64,000 bases of DNA from Hibiscus mutabilis (taxonomy: Eukaryota; Streptophyta; Magnoliopsida; Malvales; Malvaceae), in assembly GCA_019671005.1 (NCBI GenBank), contig CM033752.1, positions 930,001 to 994,000 on the forward strand, read 5' to 3'. Made by a program: the position numbers and the translations under genes. Positions 1-11,424 of the stretch are shown piece by piece (position 1 is the stretch's first letter; each line of letters begins with the position of its first letter). A model generated the notes under the pieces. The model saw nothing but the letters and a program-made list of their open reading frames with translations. It was not told the DNA's origin and did not search any database.

Positions 1-240
1 GCTTCCTTGGTTGCGCAAGCAAGGATATCGGCGGAAATATTGGGAACGGCACACGGTTGTCCGGGTACCTTTCTAGGATGACTTGGGTGATGGCATTGTT
101 GTGCTCCTTCATGTACCGCATGAACATTAGTTGCCGATCTTCAATTTGACTTGGGTTAGGGTTTGGTAGGAATTTTTTGACAAAGGGGTTTTGGTTAGGA
201 TGAATTGGAGGCTTTATATAAGCCTTAGATTCAGCCCATT
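1..240 (-). other. Partial open frame running off the left edge
   Basis: The minus strand is open from just after a TAA near 243 to base 1, about 80 codons. It includes FMRYMKEHNNAITQVILERY and PFPIFPPISLLAQP. It sits downstream of the integrase in element sense, where Athila-like elements can carry an extra ORF. The amino acid composition looks coding (proline and charged residues, no low-complexity A/T codons), but I do not recognise the protein. The stretch 250-660 between it and the integrase is A/T-rich with no convincing gene. Confidence 0.4.
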
Positions 241-676
241 AGTTTCCTTGTTGAAGATGTTTTCCTACTTGGTTTAGAATTCCTTCTTTCTCTTGAACTT
301 CCTTTCCTACAATTCAAAAACAAATCAAATAAGGATTAAAATTAAAGATAAACTAATAAAGAAAATAAATAAAGATGTGTAATAGGATTCTTAGACTTGA
401 ATAAAAAAAATCTATCCTAAAACTACTAATAATCGGCAAAATAATAAAATAATAAAAAATAATAATCGAAAAAAATGAAAAATAAATAATTAAATAATCA
501 ACAAAAACAAAAATAAAAATAAATAAAAATAAAAATAAAAATATCAAAGGGAGAGCATGCTCATGCATCTCTAAATTGACCACTTCCTTGTTCGTTCCCA
601 CATGGGCACCATTGTAGTGCTTCAATCTTTGTCCATTAACTTTGAATTCATGGTTGTCGAGAGATGGACTTGATTA

Positions 677-2063
677 TCACCGCACCATGGGAGAATGGTT
701 TGACGACTTGAATGGTCCCGACCATCTTGATTTCAACTTTCCGGGAAAAGTTTTAGCCGAGAATTGAATAGGAGAACTAGTTGCCACTGGCGTGAATTGC
801 CGTGGCAATAGTTTCTTGTCATGCCATCGCTTTGTTTTCTCCTTGTAGATTCGTGCATTGTTATAGGCGAGTGCACGAAATTCTTCTATCTCATTGAGAT
901 CCATCAAAAGCGCTTTTTGTCCGCACTTTCCCAATCCATATTCACGGTCTTGATTGCCCAAGTATGCCTTGTGCTCGATTTCCACCGGTAGATGACATGT
1001 TTTACCATAGACAAGCGGAAGGGGACATACCTAATGGTGTTTTGAATGCGGTCGATATGCCCAAAGTCGTCATCTAGTCTTAATGACCAATCCTTCCTTG
1101 AGGGATTTACAACTTTCTCGAGTATTCCCTTCAACTCCTCGGTTGGAAATTTCGCTTGCCGTTGGTTTGTGGGTGATATGCCGTGGCGATCTTGTGTGAT
1201 ATGCCGAGCGTTGCAACATCTTAGCAATTAGTCTGTTGTCAAAATGCTTGCCCCGTCGCTGATAATTGCTCTCGGCATCCCAAACCGTGTAAATATGTTT
1301 TTCTGCAGGAATCGTTGCACGGTCTTGGAATCGTCGTTGGGAACTGCAATGCCTCTACCCATTTAGACACATAGTCGACGGCGAGTAAGATGTAGAGGTT
1401 GCCGAATGAAGATGGGAATGGTCCCATAAAATCGATCCCCATACATCGAACAGTTCCACCTCGATGATGTTCGGAGTGGCATCTCATGTCGCCTAGAGAT
1501 ATTGCCCGTCCTCCGCAACGATCACATTGCTTGTAAAAGTCTTGGGCATCTTTGTACAATGTTGGCCAATACAAACCGGATTTCAAGACTTTGGCATGAT
1601 ACGAGTTCCTCCAAAATGTCCTCCATAGGGTGAAGAATGGCATTGCCGAGTACATTCTGTTGCTCTTCTTCGAGGACACATCGACGTATAACCCGATCTG
1701 CACATTGTTTAAACAAAAGAGGCTCGTCCCAAAAGTAATGCTTAGCATTATGGCGGAACCGCTTCTTCCTTGGTGAGTAATGCCATACGGAAAAATACCA
1801 CAAACAAGGAAGTTAACTAAATCTGCGTACCGGGGTATTGCCGGGAATGTCTTTGCCGTAGTGTCTCGCTCCCAAAATTGCTGAGGCGTGCTCGTCAAAA
1901 GACTAACTGCGGCGTCAAGAGTTGCCGAGGCGTGTGCTTCCATGGTTGCCGAGGCGTCATGGGCTGTCGAGGCGTCAAGGGTTGCCGAGGCGATTAGAAT
2001 TTGTTCATCCGGGAATGCATCGCATATCTCTAGATCCGCGTCCTCTTTCCTATTGCGTTCCAA
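677..2063 (-). pseudogene. Athila-like integrase remnant with inserted Ala/Ser-rich tract
   Basis: The fragment at 1239-2063 contains a zinc-binding region (YKDAQDFYKQCDRCG) and the start of the catalytic core (RCMGIDFMGPFPSSFGN, then LAVDYVSKWVEA), giving the first catalytic aspartate. Fragments 904-1227 and 677-985 carry the rest, including EIEHKAYLGN. The first roughly 60 codons before the zinc region are unusual: an Asp-Ala-Ser rich stretch coded by repeated GACGCCTCGGCAAC-like units (1878-1992). Frameshifts occur near 1240-1300 and 985. Integrase joins element DNA to the chromosome. Confidence 0.75.
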
Positions 2064-2089
2064 ACGTGATAAGTGATCGCCACTTGATT

Positions 2090-3471
2090 TTCTGTTCCTT
2101 TCCTGTCCTTAATTTCAATATCAAATTCTTGTAAAAGTAATATCCAACGAATCAAACGAGGTTTAGCATCCTTTTTAGCAAATAAGTATTTGATTGCCGA
2201 ATGGTCCGTATGAACAATTACCTTTGTACCAATTAAATAGGATCGAACTTGTCAAATGCGAAAACTACAGACTAGTAACTCTTTCTCCGTTGTTGTGTAA
2301 TTCACTTGAGCATCGTTAAGAGTTTTACTAGCATAGTATATCACATGGAAGGTCTTACACGTGTTGTTGGCTAGGATTGCTCCTACCGCGAAATCACTTG
2401 CATCACACATGAGCTCAAAAGGTAGCGTCAAACTGTGGAACAACAATGGGTGCCGAGGCAAGCTTTTTCTTTAGGGTTTCAAATGCTTGAGTGCAAGAAT
2501 CATCAAAATCAAGACTTTATCCTGTTCAAGCAGACATTACACAAAGGTTTAGTGATTTTAGAAAAGTTATGAATGAACCTCCTGTAAAAAAACCTGCATG
2601 TCCGAGAAAACTTCAAATTCCTTTAACCGAATTTGGTGGGGTAATCTCTCGATCACGTCCACCTTGGCTTTGTCTACTTCAATTCCCTTGGATGAAATCT
2701 TATGGCGAGCACTATTCCTTCATCTACCATAAAGTGGCATTTCTCCCAATTGAGGACTAAATCCGTTTCTTCGCATCTTGCCAACACCCTCTCTAAATTG
2801 CCGAGACTTTCGCAGCCGTCCGAAGTCATTACAAAAACCGAAAAATCATCCATGAAGATCTCAAGGAAGTCTTCGACCATGTCCGAAAAGAGCGCCATCA
2901 TGCATCTTTGGAAGGTTGCGGGCGTTACATAATCCGAACGGCATCCTTCGGAAGGCATAAGTACCGTATGGGCATGTGAAGGTTGTCTTTTCTTGATCTT
3001 CCGGTGCTATGGCAATCTGATTGTAACCTGAATAACCATCAAGAAAACAATAAAAGGTTTACCCGCAAGACGGTCAAGCATTTGATCAATAAAGGGTAAT
3101 GGGAAGTGATCTTTCCTAGTGGCTTTGTTTAGCTTTCGATAGTCCATACAAACCCTCCAACCGGTCACACCCTGGTTTGGATAAGTTCATTATGTTCATT
3201 GCTTACCACTGTTATACCTCCCTTTTTCGCACACATTGTACCCGGACTTACCCACGTACTATCGGAGATAGGGTATATAATGTTTGGCGTCAAGCCATTT
3301 GATGATTTCTTTCATTACAACCCCTTTCATGGCATGATTCAGTCTCCTCTGGGGCCTCAATTGAAGGTTTGTGATCATCTTCCAACAAGATCTTGTGCAT
3401 GCACACCGCCGGCTAATTCCCTTCAAGTCGGCAATTGTCCACCCTATTGCCTTTTTATGTAGCTTCAACAT
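2090..3471 (-). pseudogene. Athila-like reverse transcriptase and RNase H remnant
   Basis: The fragment at 3259-3471 carries the conserved RT start (TIADLKGIS, then a segment ending EIIKWLDA). The fragment at 2674-2958 contains a degenerate FGLCNAPATFQRCM-like segment and the catalytic motif EIFMDDFSVF, with both aspartates kept. The fragment at 2252-2461 is the RNase H (FELMCDASDFAVGAIL, then YTTTEKELL). Stops and frameshifts lie between all pieces. RT copies element RNA and RNase H removes it; this copy is inactive. Confidence 0.75.
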
Positions 3472-3684
3472 GTTGATCAGCTTCTTTTCCTCGCTCAGGC
3501 TGTAACTTAGAGGAAATAATTACGGGTAATGTATTATCGATCCCTAAGTATACATATTTTAGTTGATCCGCAATTGTTTCAACTCAAGAATTGGTGGATT
3601 TTCGATGTAGGTTTTTCGATCTTACCTTCCTTACCCGAGTAGTCCAAAGGTTCAAAGTATGTACACGTCGATTTACTAGCCAAT

Positions 3685-4240
3685 TTACCTCTTCGGGTTG
3701 TTCCTCATCGACCGCTCTTCATACTCCTCGGGTTCCTCTTGATCGGCAATGTAGTTGCCGAGGCAACTAAATTCCTCATCGTTAAATTCTGCCGTGGCAT
3801 GAAGTAGTTGGCATTCTTCTCGATCATCGGCATGCCTTAGTGTTTGGAACACATTTAGTTTTACCTGCTGGTCATTCACCCTCATTGTGAGTTCTCCTTT
3901 TCAACGTCGATCAAGGTTCTCCCTGCCGCTAGGAATGGTCTCCCGAGAATGATAGGTGCATGCTCATCCGCTTCACAATCCAAAACAATAAAGTCACGGG
4001 AAAAATGAATTTATCAACTTTTACCAAGATGTCCTCGATTTTTCCCTCTGGATGCACATAGGATCTGGCTTGGCTAGCCAGCAAAGATAATCATTGTAGG
4101 TCTTGCCTTCCCGATTCCTAGTTTCAAAAAACCGATTTAGGCATCAAGTTTATGCTAGCCCCTAGGTCGCATAGTGCTTTCCCGACATAGTGATTTCCAA
4201 TAGAACAGGGTATTGTGAAACTTCGGGGATCCTTCAACTT
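3685..4240 (-). pseudogene. Athila-like aspartic protease remnant
   Basis: Around 4140-4200 the minus strand encodes GKALCDLGASINLM, the DLGAS-type active site used by plant Ty3/gypsy proteases of this clade. The downstream piece 3685-3885 is the tail of the domain, running toward the reverse transcriptase. Frameshifts disconnect the pieces. The near-palindrome GTTGCCGAGGCAAC occurs at 3754-3767. Confidence 0.65.
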
Positions 4241-4281
4241 GGGCGGCATGCGATTGTGCAACATTGCCATGCATCCCTCTG

Positions 4282-6070
4282 TCACGCAATCGTTTCAAAC
4301 TCTCCTAGCCTTGTTCTCTTGGACACAATGTCTTTAAGAAACTTGGCATAGTTTGGCATTTGTTCAATTGCTTCCACCAATGGCAAGTTGATGTGGACTT
4401 GCTTTAGGATATCAAGAAACTTCTTGAATTGGTATTCTTGCTTTTGTCGCTTCAATCTTTGTGGGAATGGTGGTGGAAGTCGGATATCTTCTATCCTTTC
4501 ATTGGTTTGAAACCTGATTGACGGCATTTCCGGGACATCCGGAGTTGCCGATGCGTTATCAACTCGGGTTCTGAGGCATGCTTATCACAAGACGCCGAGG
4601 CTTCATCGGTTGTCGAGGCATGTTTATTGCGGTTGCGCGGCAATTCCCGGTTCAACATCCGAGACTTTGCCGCTAGGTTCGTCTTGATCTTTTTGTGGAG
4701 TTTTGTTTGACGAGCGGGTTTGAACCTCTCTAAGTTGTTGGCCACTTCGGTGGTGATTGCCTTACATTGTTCATGGCCGTTCCTCTTGCGACTTGATGAT
4801 CGCTAGGTAAACCTCCTTGTGGTCTAGTGTTCATTTTGAGCAAATTGTCCGACTTGATTTTCCAATGATTTGATTGCCGCCTCTTGGTTCTGCAATCTCA
4901 TCTCGGTCCTGTTAATAAAAGTATCGTTCTTTTATGAAATTACTATTCTCAGCCATATAAGATTCATTTTCATCATAAAAGCATTTAGAGAATTTTCCAA
5001 AGAACTAGATGTTGTCGGTTGTTGCTGCGGCATCATTGCCGTGGCATATTCTCGCTGAATCCCGATGCTTGTGCATTCTGATTGTTCTGGTTTAGAGCAT
5101 TGTTGGGATTACTCCATGAAAAATTCGGGTGCTTCTTCCAAGCTGGATTGTATGTATTTGACATCATGTTGTTGCTCCGATTGTAATTCCCCACATAGAA
5201 GCTAGATTCCGGATTCTCGCATACATTCGGAAGAATTATGGTTATCACCACATAACTCACAAAAAGAATCCATTACCTTGACTTCATGTGTGTTGTTTGT
5301 TTTTGCATGTTCGGACCATCTTGGTTAAAGCGGCCAATTGTGCCGAAATTGAATCTGATGATCCTAGTTCATGTATTGTGGCTTGGCGTCTAACTCCTCC
5401 TCTTCTAGTAGATGGGAATTGATAGTCATTCTTGGCCAGCCTGTTTAAAATTTGCATTGCTTCCTCCGGCGACTTATCTAAGAGTATGCCGTTTGCCGAG
5501 GCGTCTAGCATCATCCTTGTTGGTGTATTCACGGCGTTGTAAAACATTGTTACTTGAGTCCACACCGAATCCGTGTAGGGCATTTGTGTAGAAGTTCTCT
5601 ATATCGCTCCCAAGCCTCGTACATGGATTCATCATCACCGCCGAAAAGAAGTAATGTCGTTCTGAAGCTTATCGATTAAATTTGTAGGATTAAATCTAGC
5701 AAGGAAATCACGACAAAGATCAGTCCAAGATGCTATGGATCCGGCAGAATGCTATTTAGCCATGCTTTCGCCCTATCCCTCGGTGAATAGGGAATAATCT
5801 TAATCGTAGGACATCGGGGTAACTCCGTGTATCTTGAACGAGTTGCAAATCTCGAGGAAAGATTTCGGATGTTGTCGTGCATCTTCGATTCTTTGAGCCG
5901 CCAAATTGACCTATTGTGTTGATCATATTAAACATTACCGGTTTCAACTCAAAGTGGTCGGCTTCAATTTCGGTGCGACAACTCCCGGTTAAGTCCATCA
6001 AGATCTTCTTCAAGATAGTCTCGAATAGTTCTGTTTTAGTGCAAGAATCACTCCTCCTCCCGCCGAACAT
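4282..6070 (-). pseudogene. Athila-like gag, fragmented
   Basis: Minus-strand fragments 5756-6070, 5284-5583, 5033-5260, 4491-4745 and 4282-4527 read in order as an Athila-type Gag. The first contains DHFELKPVMFNMINTIGQFG, a hallmark of the N-terminal capsid region in this clade. The second contains the TRMMLDASANG and SPEEAMQILNRLAKN stretches. The pieces lie in different frames, so several frameshifts separate them. The C-terminal part contains an alanine- and serine-rich stretch coded by copies of the GCCGAGGC motif. Gag would form the particle that packages element RNA; this copy cannot make a full product. Confidence 0.75.
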
Positions 6071-6294
6071 CTTGATTAATATTGCCGTCTTGATTTGCCA
6101 TTGCTTCTCTTATCCTTCGTCTAAGTCCTTGTAAGGTTCGTTCGATTTACGGATCAAAGGAATATTCTCAGTGAAGTCGGTCTTGCCACTGGTCATATAC
6201 CAATGCAAAACCAAAGTTTGTTAGCCCTTTGAATTTTAAACAAGAAAAATAAAAAGAATGTGCAAGAAAGTAAAAACAAAGTCGCTATTGCCAA

Positions 6295-6312
6295 TCCCCG
6301 GCAACGGCGCCA
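6295..6312 (-). promoter_or_regulatory. Primer binding site, tRNA-Asp type
   Basis: The minus strand reads TGGCGCCGTTGCCGGGGA, which is complementary to the 3' end of plant tRNA-Asp. It lies 6 bases from the LTR end, as expected for priming of minus-strand DNA synthesis. Confidence 0.85.
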
Positions 6313-6318
6313 AAAACT

Positions 6319-7875
6319 TGTTGCGCGTAATAAGTGCTACGCAAATGTGCAAGTATACACGTCGCAAGTTATAGTATAAAAGATATCGTCTCCACGAGGA
6401 TTGGTGCCACTTCAAGAATCTAGTCTCTTGCAATCGTAAAAAGTAAAAACACAAGTAAAGGATTATAGAAGTTTTAACTAATAACTAATTTAGAAAGCAA
6501 TTAAGTAAAAGAAAAGATGAATTCGAATGAGAGAGATAGGCTAGGTTATCGTGAGTTGAGGTGTGATAGCCGATTGGATTGTCTTGGTAAAAGAGTGCAC
6601 TGGCAACTCAGTTGCCGTGGCAACTTGCACGACGGGGTTGCCGTAGCAACTAATTGATGGTTGCTTGGGCGACTTAGTTGGGCAACTACTTGGGCGACTG
6701 GGCAGCAACTTCAAGGTTCGGCGGAGCGTTCTTCAATGGTTTCTTCTTATCCCTAAGTCGAAACTCTAGCTATTTGTGCATGCCTTGATAATACATCCCT
6801 GCGTGAATCAAGGGTGAACAACAACCAATCTTGCGCTCCTCTTAGCCGTTGAAATCCTTAACTTATTCCTAAGCCGGATTAATCTTCACCATCATTGGAT
6901 TGAATAAAGATCATATTCATTCGTTTCTTGAATCTAACTCTCCCGATATTAGATAAATGGATGAAATCACGAGATCCTCTCCCAATTCACTCGCAAACAA
7001 TAATAAGAATCAAGAATGAATAAACCTTGAAATAGAAAAGTGCAAACTCTTATTACCTAAACAAAAACCAATAGTTTCTCACAACCACAAAACACAATAA
7101 CCATAGCCAAGTAAATTTAGTTCATGGCTAGGTTCCAAAGAAACACACGATAATTAATCCCTAGCATGAACCCAATCGAACAAAGATGAAGGAAGAGGCT
7201 TGTCGAAATCCTCCTTGCCCTTGATGCTTGTCGAAAATTCTCTCCTCTTGCCCTACTTGGACTTGCCGAAATTTCCCTCTTGCTCTCTCCCCGAATTGTC
7301 GAAATCTCCTTGATATTTATAGGGCTAGGCCAAAGTCCTTCTTTGAGGAGGAGTTTGAGTTGGAATTAAATTATCTTTAAAGAATATAATTCTTTATTAT
7401 AATTTTATTCCTATTAGAACTTCTCCTATCCTCTTGGAATTTAATTCTTCTTTAATCTCTGCATGGCAATCAAATTCCTTTGGGCTTGGACCTTGCTCCA
7501 TGTCATCTTGGGCTTGTAAAATCATGAATTTCGACATCCATATTGCTTTTGGTCTTTGTCGACAAATGCCATGGCAACTGGCTCGGCGTCTCCTTCATGC
7601 ACTGCCCTGGCAACTAGCTCGGCATATCCTTCATGCATTGCCCTGGCAACTAGCTCGGCATTGCTTTGGCAAGTGATCCTGCACATACATACACAAAAAC
7701 ACACCAAAGCAGCATCTATTTCCACAAAAATCACCAAGTTATGTAATCAAGCTCAACAATTGAAGGAATCATGGATTAATGCATGAATAGCTAACTATGC
7801 AACTAATATGAGCCTAAGTCTAACAATAATATGAGTAAAAAGGGTAAGAAAAATAGTACTTTTGAACACTTATCA
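6319..7875 (-). repeat. 5' LTR of the Athila-like element
   Basis: On the minus strand it begins TGATAAGTGTTC at 7875 and ends CGCGCAACA at 6319, giving TG..CA ends and a length of 1557 bp. The primer binding site starts six bases inside the element. It carries GTTGCCGTGGCAAC-type motifs at 6611-6624 and 6637-6650 and a short tandem array at about 7560-7680. The partner LTR lies outside the window, so the boundaries rest on the termini and the adjacent primer site only. Confidence 0.8.
7560..7680. repeat. Short tandem array in the Athila-like LTR
   Basis: About three imperfect units of roughly 33 bp, each containing CTGGCAACTAGCTCGGCAT followed by a CTTCATGCA-like stretch. It is read through by short open frames on both strands, which I consider accidental. 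Confidence 0.7.
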
Positions 7876-8694
7876 TGATGCAATGCAATGCAGGAATGCA
7901 AATGCGGTGTTGATTCTCGAACAATCATTAAAAGACTTTCGTTCAATAGAAAAATGACTGGTTGCAAGAAACTAATAATGAATTACATGTAACAGTTAGC
8001 TTCCTTCTAGAGATCTTGACTTCGGGAAGCAAAGCTCGTGTTCCCCATCTCGACGTCGTCTTTAGGATGATGGGTGACCTCGTCTTCTCCTCTTATGCTA
8101 CTCCATAGACTTATGACGTCATGATCTTCATGCTTTGGCTTCTAAAAGACATTGACAAGTGTAGGCATAATGCAGACAAGAGTTTCTTCTTCGGTTGATC
8201 TGGACGCAAACAAACCGATCTTCGAATAATGCAGCTAAATAGGGTTGGATCCTAGCGGTCCAAAGGGGGTCTACTTAAAGTTTTTAAAACTTTTGGGTTT
8301 ACATTAAAATTCTCAAAGATCATCTGGTTTAAAGATTCCCCTTTTTTATTATCAAAAAGTTTTAACTTACTGAAAATGAAACTTTTAGGGTTTTTTTTCA
8401 AAGTTTTAAGAGGGAAAAGAATTCAAAACACAATAATAATATTTTCAATTTTTTTGAATGAGTTAAATTAAAATCTTTGAGATTTTTACAAAAGATTAAA
8501 TGTAAATATTTTAAAATTAGTGTTTTGTAATCCCCACTGGATCCTACGCGCCGCACGTGCCTTATTATCGGACCGTCTTCTTTCTCAATTGGTCTTTGCT
8601 CGGCCTGATACTGTAATATTATCGTTTTCGGAAAAGTAAACTTTTTTCTATTTTGAAAGCCTTTTAAATGAATCGTTCTTGAATCAACACCATG

Positions 8695-9629
8695 TCATGA
8701 TATGCAAAATAAATGCAAATAAAGGTGTTGATTCCGTTGGTAATCACCCTTTCGAACGACTTTCATAAGAATTAAAGGGTCCAGATTCTGGAGCCAGAAA
8801 AGAAGACTTCTATATATATGCCCCTCTACATGTTTTTGGGTCGCACTCAAGGAAATAAAAGTCTCAGTTAAAATCGCTGGTACCGGGTTTACCTTCTGCT
8901 TCATGCGTTCAAACAGATCTAAGATGGCTACGTTGATATTTCCAAGAACCCTCGAGAAAATGATCAAACCCTATATCCCTAAAGAGAACATGTTCATCTT
9001 CTTCGCCTCATCCAGGTGTACGGGTATGATATCTCGGATACACTCCCATGCACAAGCTAGGCTGTCTCATCGACTCTAAATCAGGCCGCTGACCCAATCG
9101 TCACTCATCTTGGCAAAGGTTTTGAGCTTCAATAGATAATTCTGGTTCCTTGGCGGCTTCGTATAGATCCAATCTTTTTGCACATTCTTCTTGTTGAGCA
9201 AGGCTGTGTACTCTTCTACCGTAGGTATCATGTCATGTTCGTTGAAAGTGAAGCAGCAAGGTTCCAGAACTGAAAAATGGCTCAACGCAAAGGCTGATTA
9301 ACCCGAACATACATTAAATGTGCTATGTCGCCATAAGTATCAGAATATAAGTCTTGTAGTCGTCGATCCCATCATTCCCAAATCTCTTTAAGCTCTCACA
9401 GATCATTCTGTTGTAGGCTCTTGTATGTATATCCTGGCATTATGCGCTCAATCGGCAAACTGTTACCTTGGGCCCACTGGTTGACTTCTAACCAATGTCT
9501 AACGGTTGTTCTTGAGATATCTTTTATCCATGATAAAAGATTTCTGATCGGACAAACCACTTGAACCAACACCTTTATATCATTCAATGCTAATGCAACA
9601 AAAGTATGTGTAAAGTAAAAATAAAACAA
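8695..9629 (-). pseudogene. ORF1 remnant (DUF7745-like) of the Tat/Ogre-like element
   Basis: Minus-strand fragments 9396-9629, 9076-9285 and 8695-8967 align in order with the ORF1 of the complete element at 34756-35564. Shared stretches include VRHWLEVNQWAQGNSLPIER, CCFTFNEHDMIPTVEEYTAL and AILDLFERMKQKVNPVPAIL. The function of this ORF is not established. The resemblance to a domain family found upstream of gag in cotton-type retrotransposons is from memory. Confidence 0.7.
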
Positions 9630-10206
9630 AACAAAAAAAGAAATGAGTTAGTACCGAATAAAATTAATAGATACATAAATAAAAAGCGAAGTAGATAAGG
9701 CAACAAGCAGAGCAATCCTATTTATCATGTCTAAAACTCCTAAGTTATCCGTATGGCTCTAGAAGGGTGGGCTTTCTATATTCTCTACATGCAGTTTTGG
9801 TGCTAAGAGGTACCCGAATTGTCCTTGCTATCCCCTACTAAGAGTAGCAAGGCCCCGGTCATCACCTATTATAGGCTCCTTTCAACCGGGTTTAACTCAG
9901 GGGGACCCATTCGCTTATACCCATACGAAGGAATGATATCCCCACGAAAGCATAAGGTACTCGAGCCCTGAAGGTACTTTGCTAGGCCCATATGAAGGAA
10001 CGATATCCTTACGAAAGCACTAGCGTTTTCCCCCACTTAAAAATGACGAGTTTATATGCCAAATTTTAAATGCGTTAAAATGAACGCGCAATTAAAACCG
10101 AATGTTAATTTAATAGTCACTTTAATCTGAAACTTCCAATATTAATAAAGCGATAATTATTTAAAAAAGCTTGACTCTCTTTTTGTTTTCGAAAAATAAA
10201 AAATTG

Positions 10207-10224
10207 TCCCCAGCGAAGTCGCCA
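10207..10224 (-). promoter_or_regulatory. Primer binding site, Tat/Ogre type
   Basis: The minus strand reads TGGCGACTTCGCTGGGGA, one base different from the site at 34043-34060. Confidence 0.8.
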
Positions 10225-10227
10225 TCG

Positions 10228-11419
10228 GTAGCGATATCTCTTTTTACGCTAAAAAATGGGTTTTAAGGTGTTTGAGGGTCTTTCGGTATTTTAAAATATG
10301 TCCCGTTAGGGTTTAAAAAAACCATATTTTATTTAAAAATGGAGTCGCCACCGGCCACTAAGGTAGGTCGGACACTGTAAAAACCAGAGATTTAGAAAAA
10401 TATTGGGTTCGAGAGTCAGTTAGGGATGGGGAAGGATTAGCACCCCAACACGTACTTTAATAATTACCTCTTTATTAATATTAAACTTTCCAGATTAAAG
10501 TGACGATTAAATTAAAATTTGGTTATAAGTGCGAGTAGATTTTAAAGGCCCTGTCATTCGAGAGTAAACCGAAAGACCACCATCACTACGCTTGATACTG
10601 GCCACGTTTACGCTCGAATAAAAGGGCACACCATTGACAATAATATATCCGAAATGCAACTTGAAACATGGCAAATATAAATAAATATAAATAAATACTA
10701 ACATAATAAAATACTAATCTAACATAAATAAAATACTGATCTGAAACATACATACATAAATATTAATCTAACACATAAATAAAAACAAATCTAACATAAA
10801 TAAAATACTAATCTAAAACATTCATAAATATTAATATAACACATAAATAAAAACTAATCTAACATAAATAAAATATTAATATAAAACATAAATAAATATA
10901 AAGCATAAAATACTAATATAAGCATACCAACTAAAAATAGGAATAAAATTAAACAGCTTTTTATTAAATCATACAACATAAATAAAAATATACCTCACTA
11001 GGAGATCTACCACGATCCCTTCAAAAATTAACTAGATCAGATCTAAAATAGGACTTCAATCAAACTAATTAGGACTGAAAGCATTGCCCTACGCCCCGGG
11101 CAACCGTGCTCGGGCCACCCTAGCCTTGGCTCCAATCTTTGGGAGCCTTGGCCGTCTGGTTCTTCGCCCTTTTGTCCCCCTCCCTAATGGCTATTTATAG
11201 CCAAATATGAGGGTGGGGTTCACGTGGAGCTACCTGCTCCACTCACTCAATTTACTTTTTCTTTTTTTATTTTTTACTTTTTTGTTTTGCTTTTTTTAAT
11301 ATTATATTTATTACTTATTATTATTTATTTATTTAATTTTTTTGATTTTTTATATTAACAATACTACTACTAAAATAATATTGATAATACTAAAACTCGG
11401 ACAAAAATGAGTGATTACA
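10228..11419 (-). repeat. 5' LTR of the minus-strand Tat/Ogre-like element
   Basis: The minus strand begins TGTAATCACTCATTTTTGTCCG at 11419, closely matching the LTR start at 31202 (TGTAATCACTCATTTTCACTTG). It ends with a TCGCTAC-like sequence next to the primer site. The length is about 1.2 kb, less than half that of the 31202 element, so much of the promoter half differs or is missing. The segment 10500-10640 matches the inner half of the other two related LTRs. Confidence 0.75.
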
Positions 11420-11424
11420 TAGGT

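Larger units (their letters stand above)
1..7875 (-). mobile_element. Athila-like Ty3/gypsy LTR retrotransposon, decayed, 3' end outside window
   Basis: Read on the minus strand the order is LTR (7875-6319), primer binding site, gag, protease, reverse transcriptase, RNase H, integrase, which is the Ty3/gypsy order. The primer site is complementary to the 3' end of tRNA-Asp and the protease has a DLGAS-type site, as in the Athila clade (family knowledge). Every domain is interrupted by stops or frameshifts, so it cannot encode its own proteins. The right edge abuts a Tat/Ogre-like element at 7876, so this element appears to have inserted into it. The left LTR and the second target duplication are not in the window. 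Confidence 0.85.
7876..11419 (-). mobile_element. Tat/Ogre-like LTR retrotransposon, 5' part only
   Basis: On the minus strand it starts with an LTR (11419-10228), a primer site (10224-10207), a conserved leader (about 10030-9720) and an ORF1-like coding remnant (9629-8695). After about 8760 the sequence jumps to what in the complete relative (31202-48459) lies after ORF1 (about 37110), so roughly 1.6 kb of ORF1 is deleted. The rest of the element would lie beyond the Athila-like insertion to the left. Segment 7876-8690 shows no coding capacity. Confidence 0.75.

Noticed and set aside
353..625. Open frame of 90 codons, minus strand
   Set aside because: Made of A/T-rich low-complexity codons (Phe, Ile, Tyr runs) in a spacer of the Athila-like element. 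No domain.
7434..7737. Open frames on both strands near the Athila-like LTR end
   Set aside because: They arise from the 33-bp tandem units. No independent evidence for a gene.
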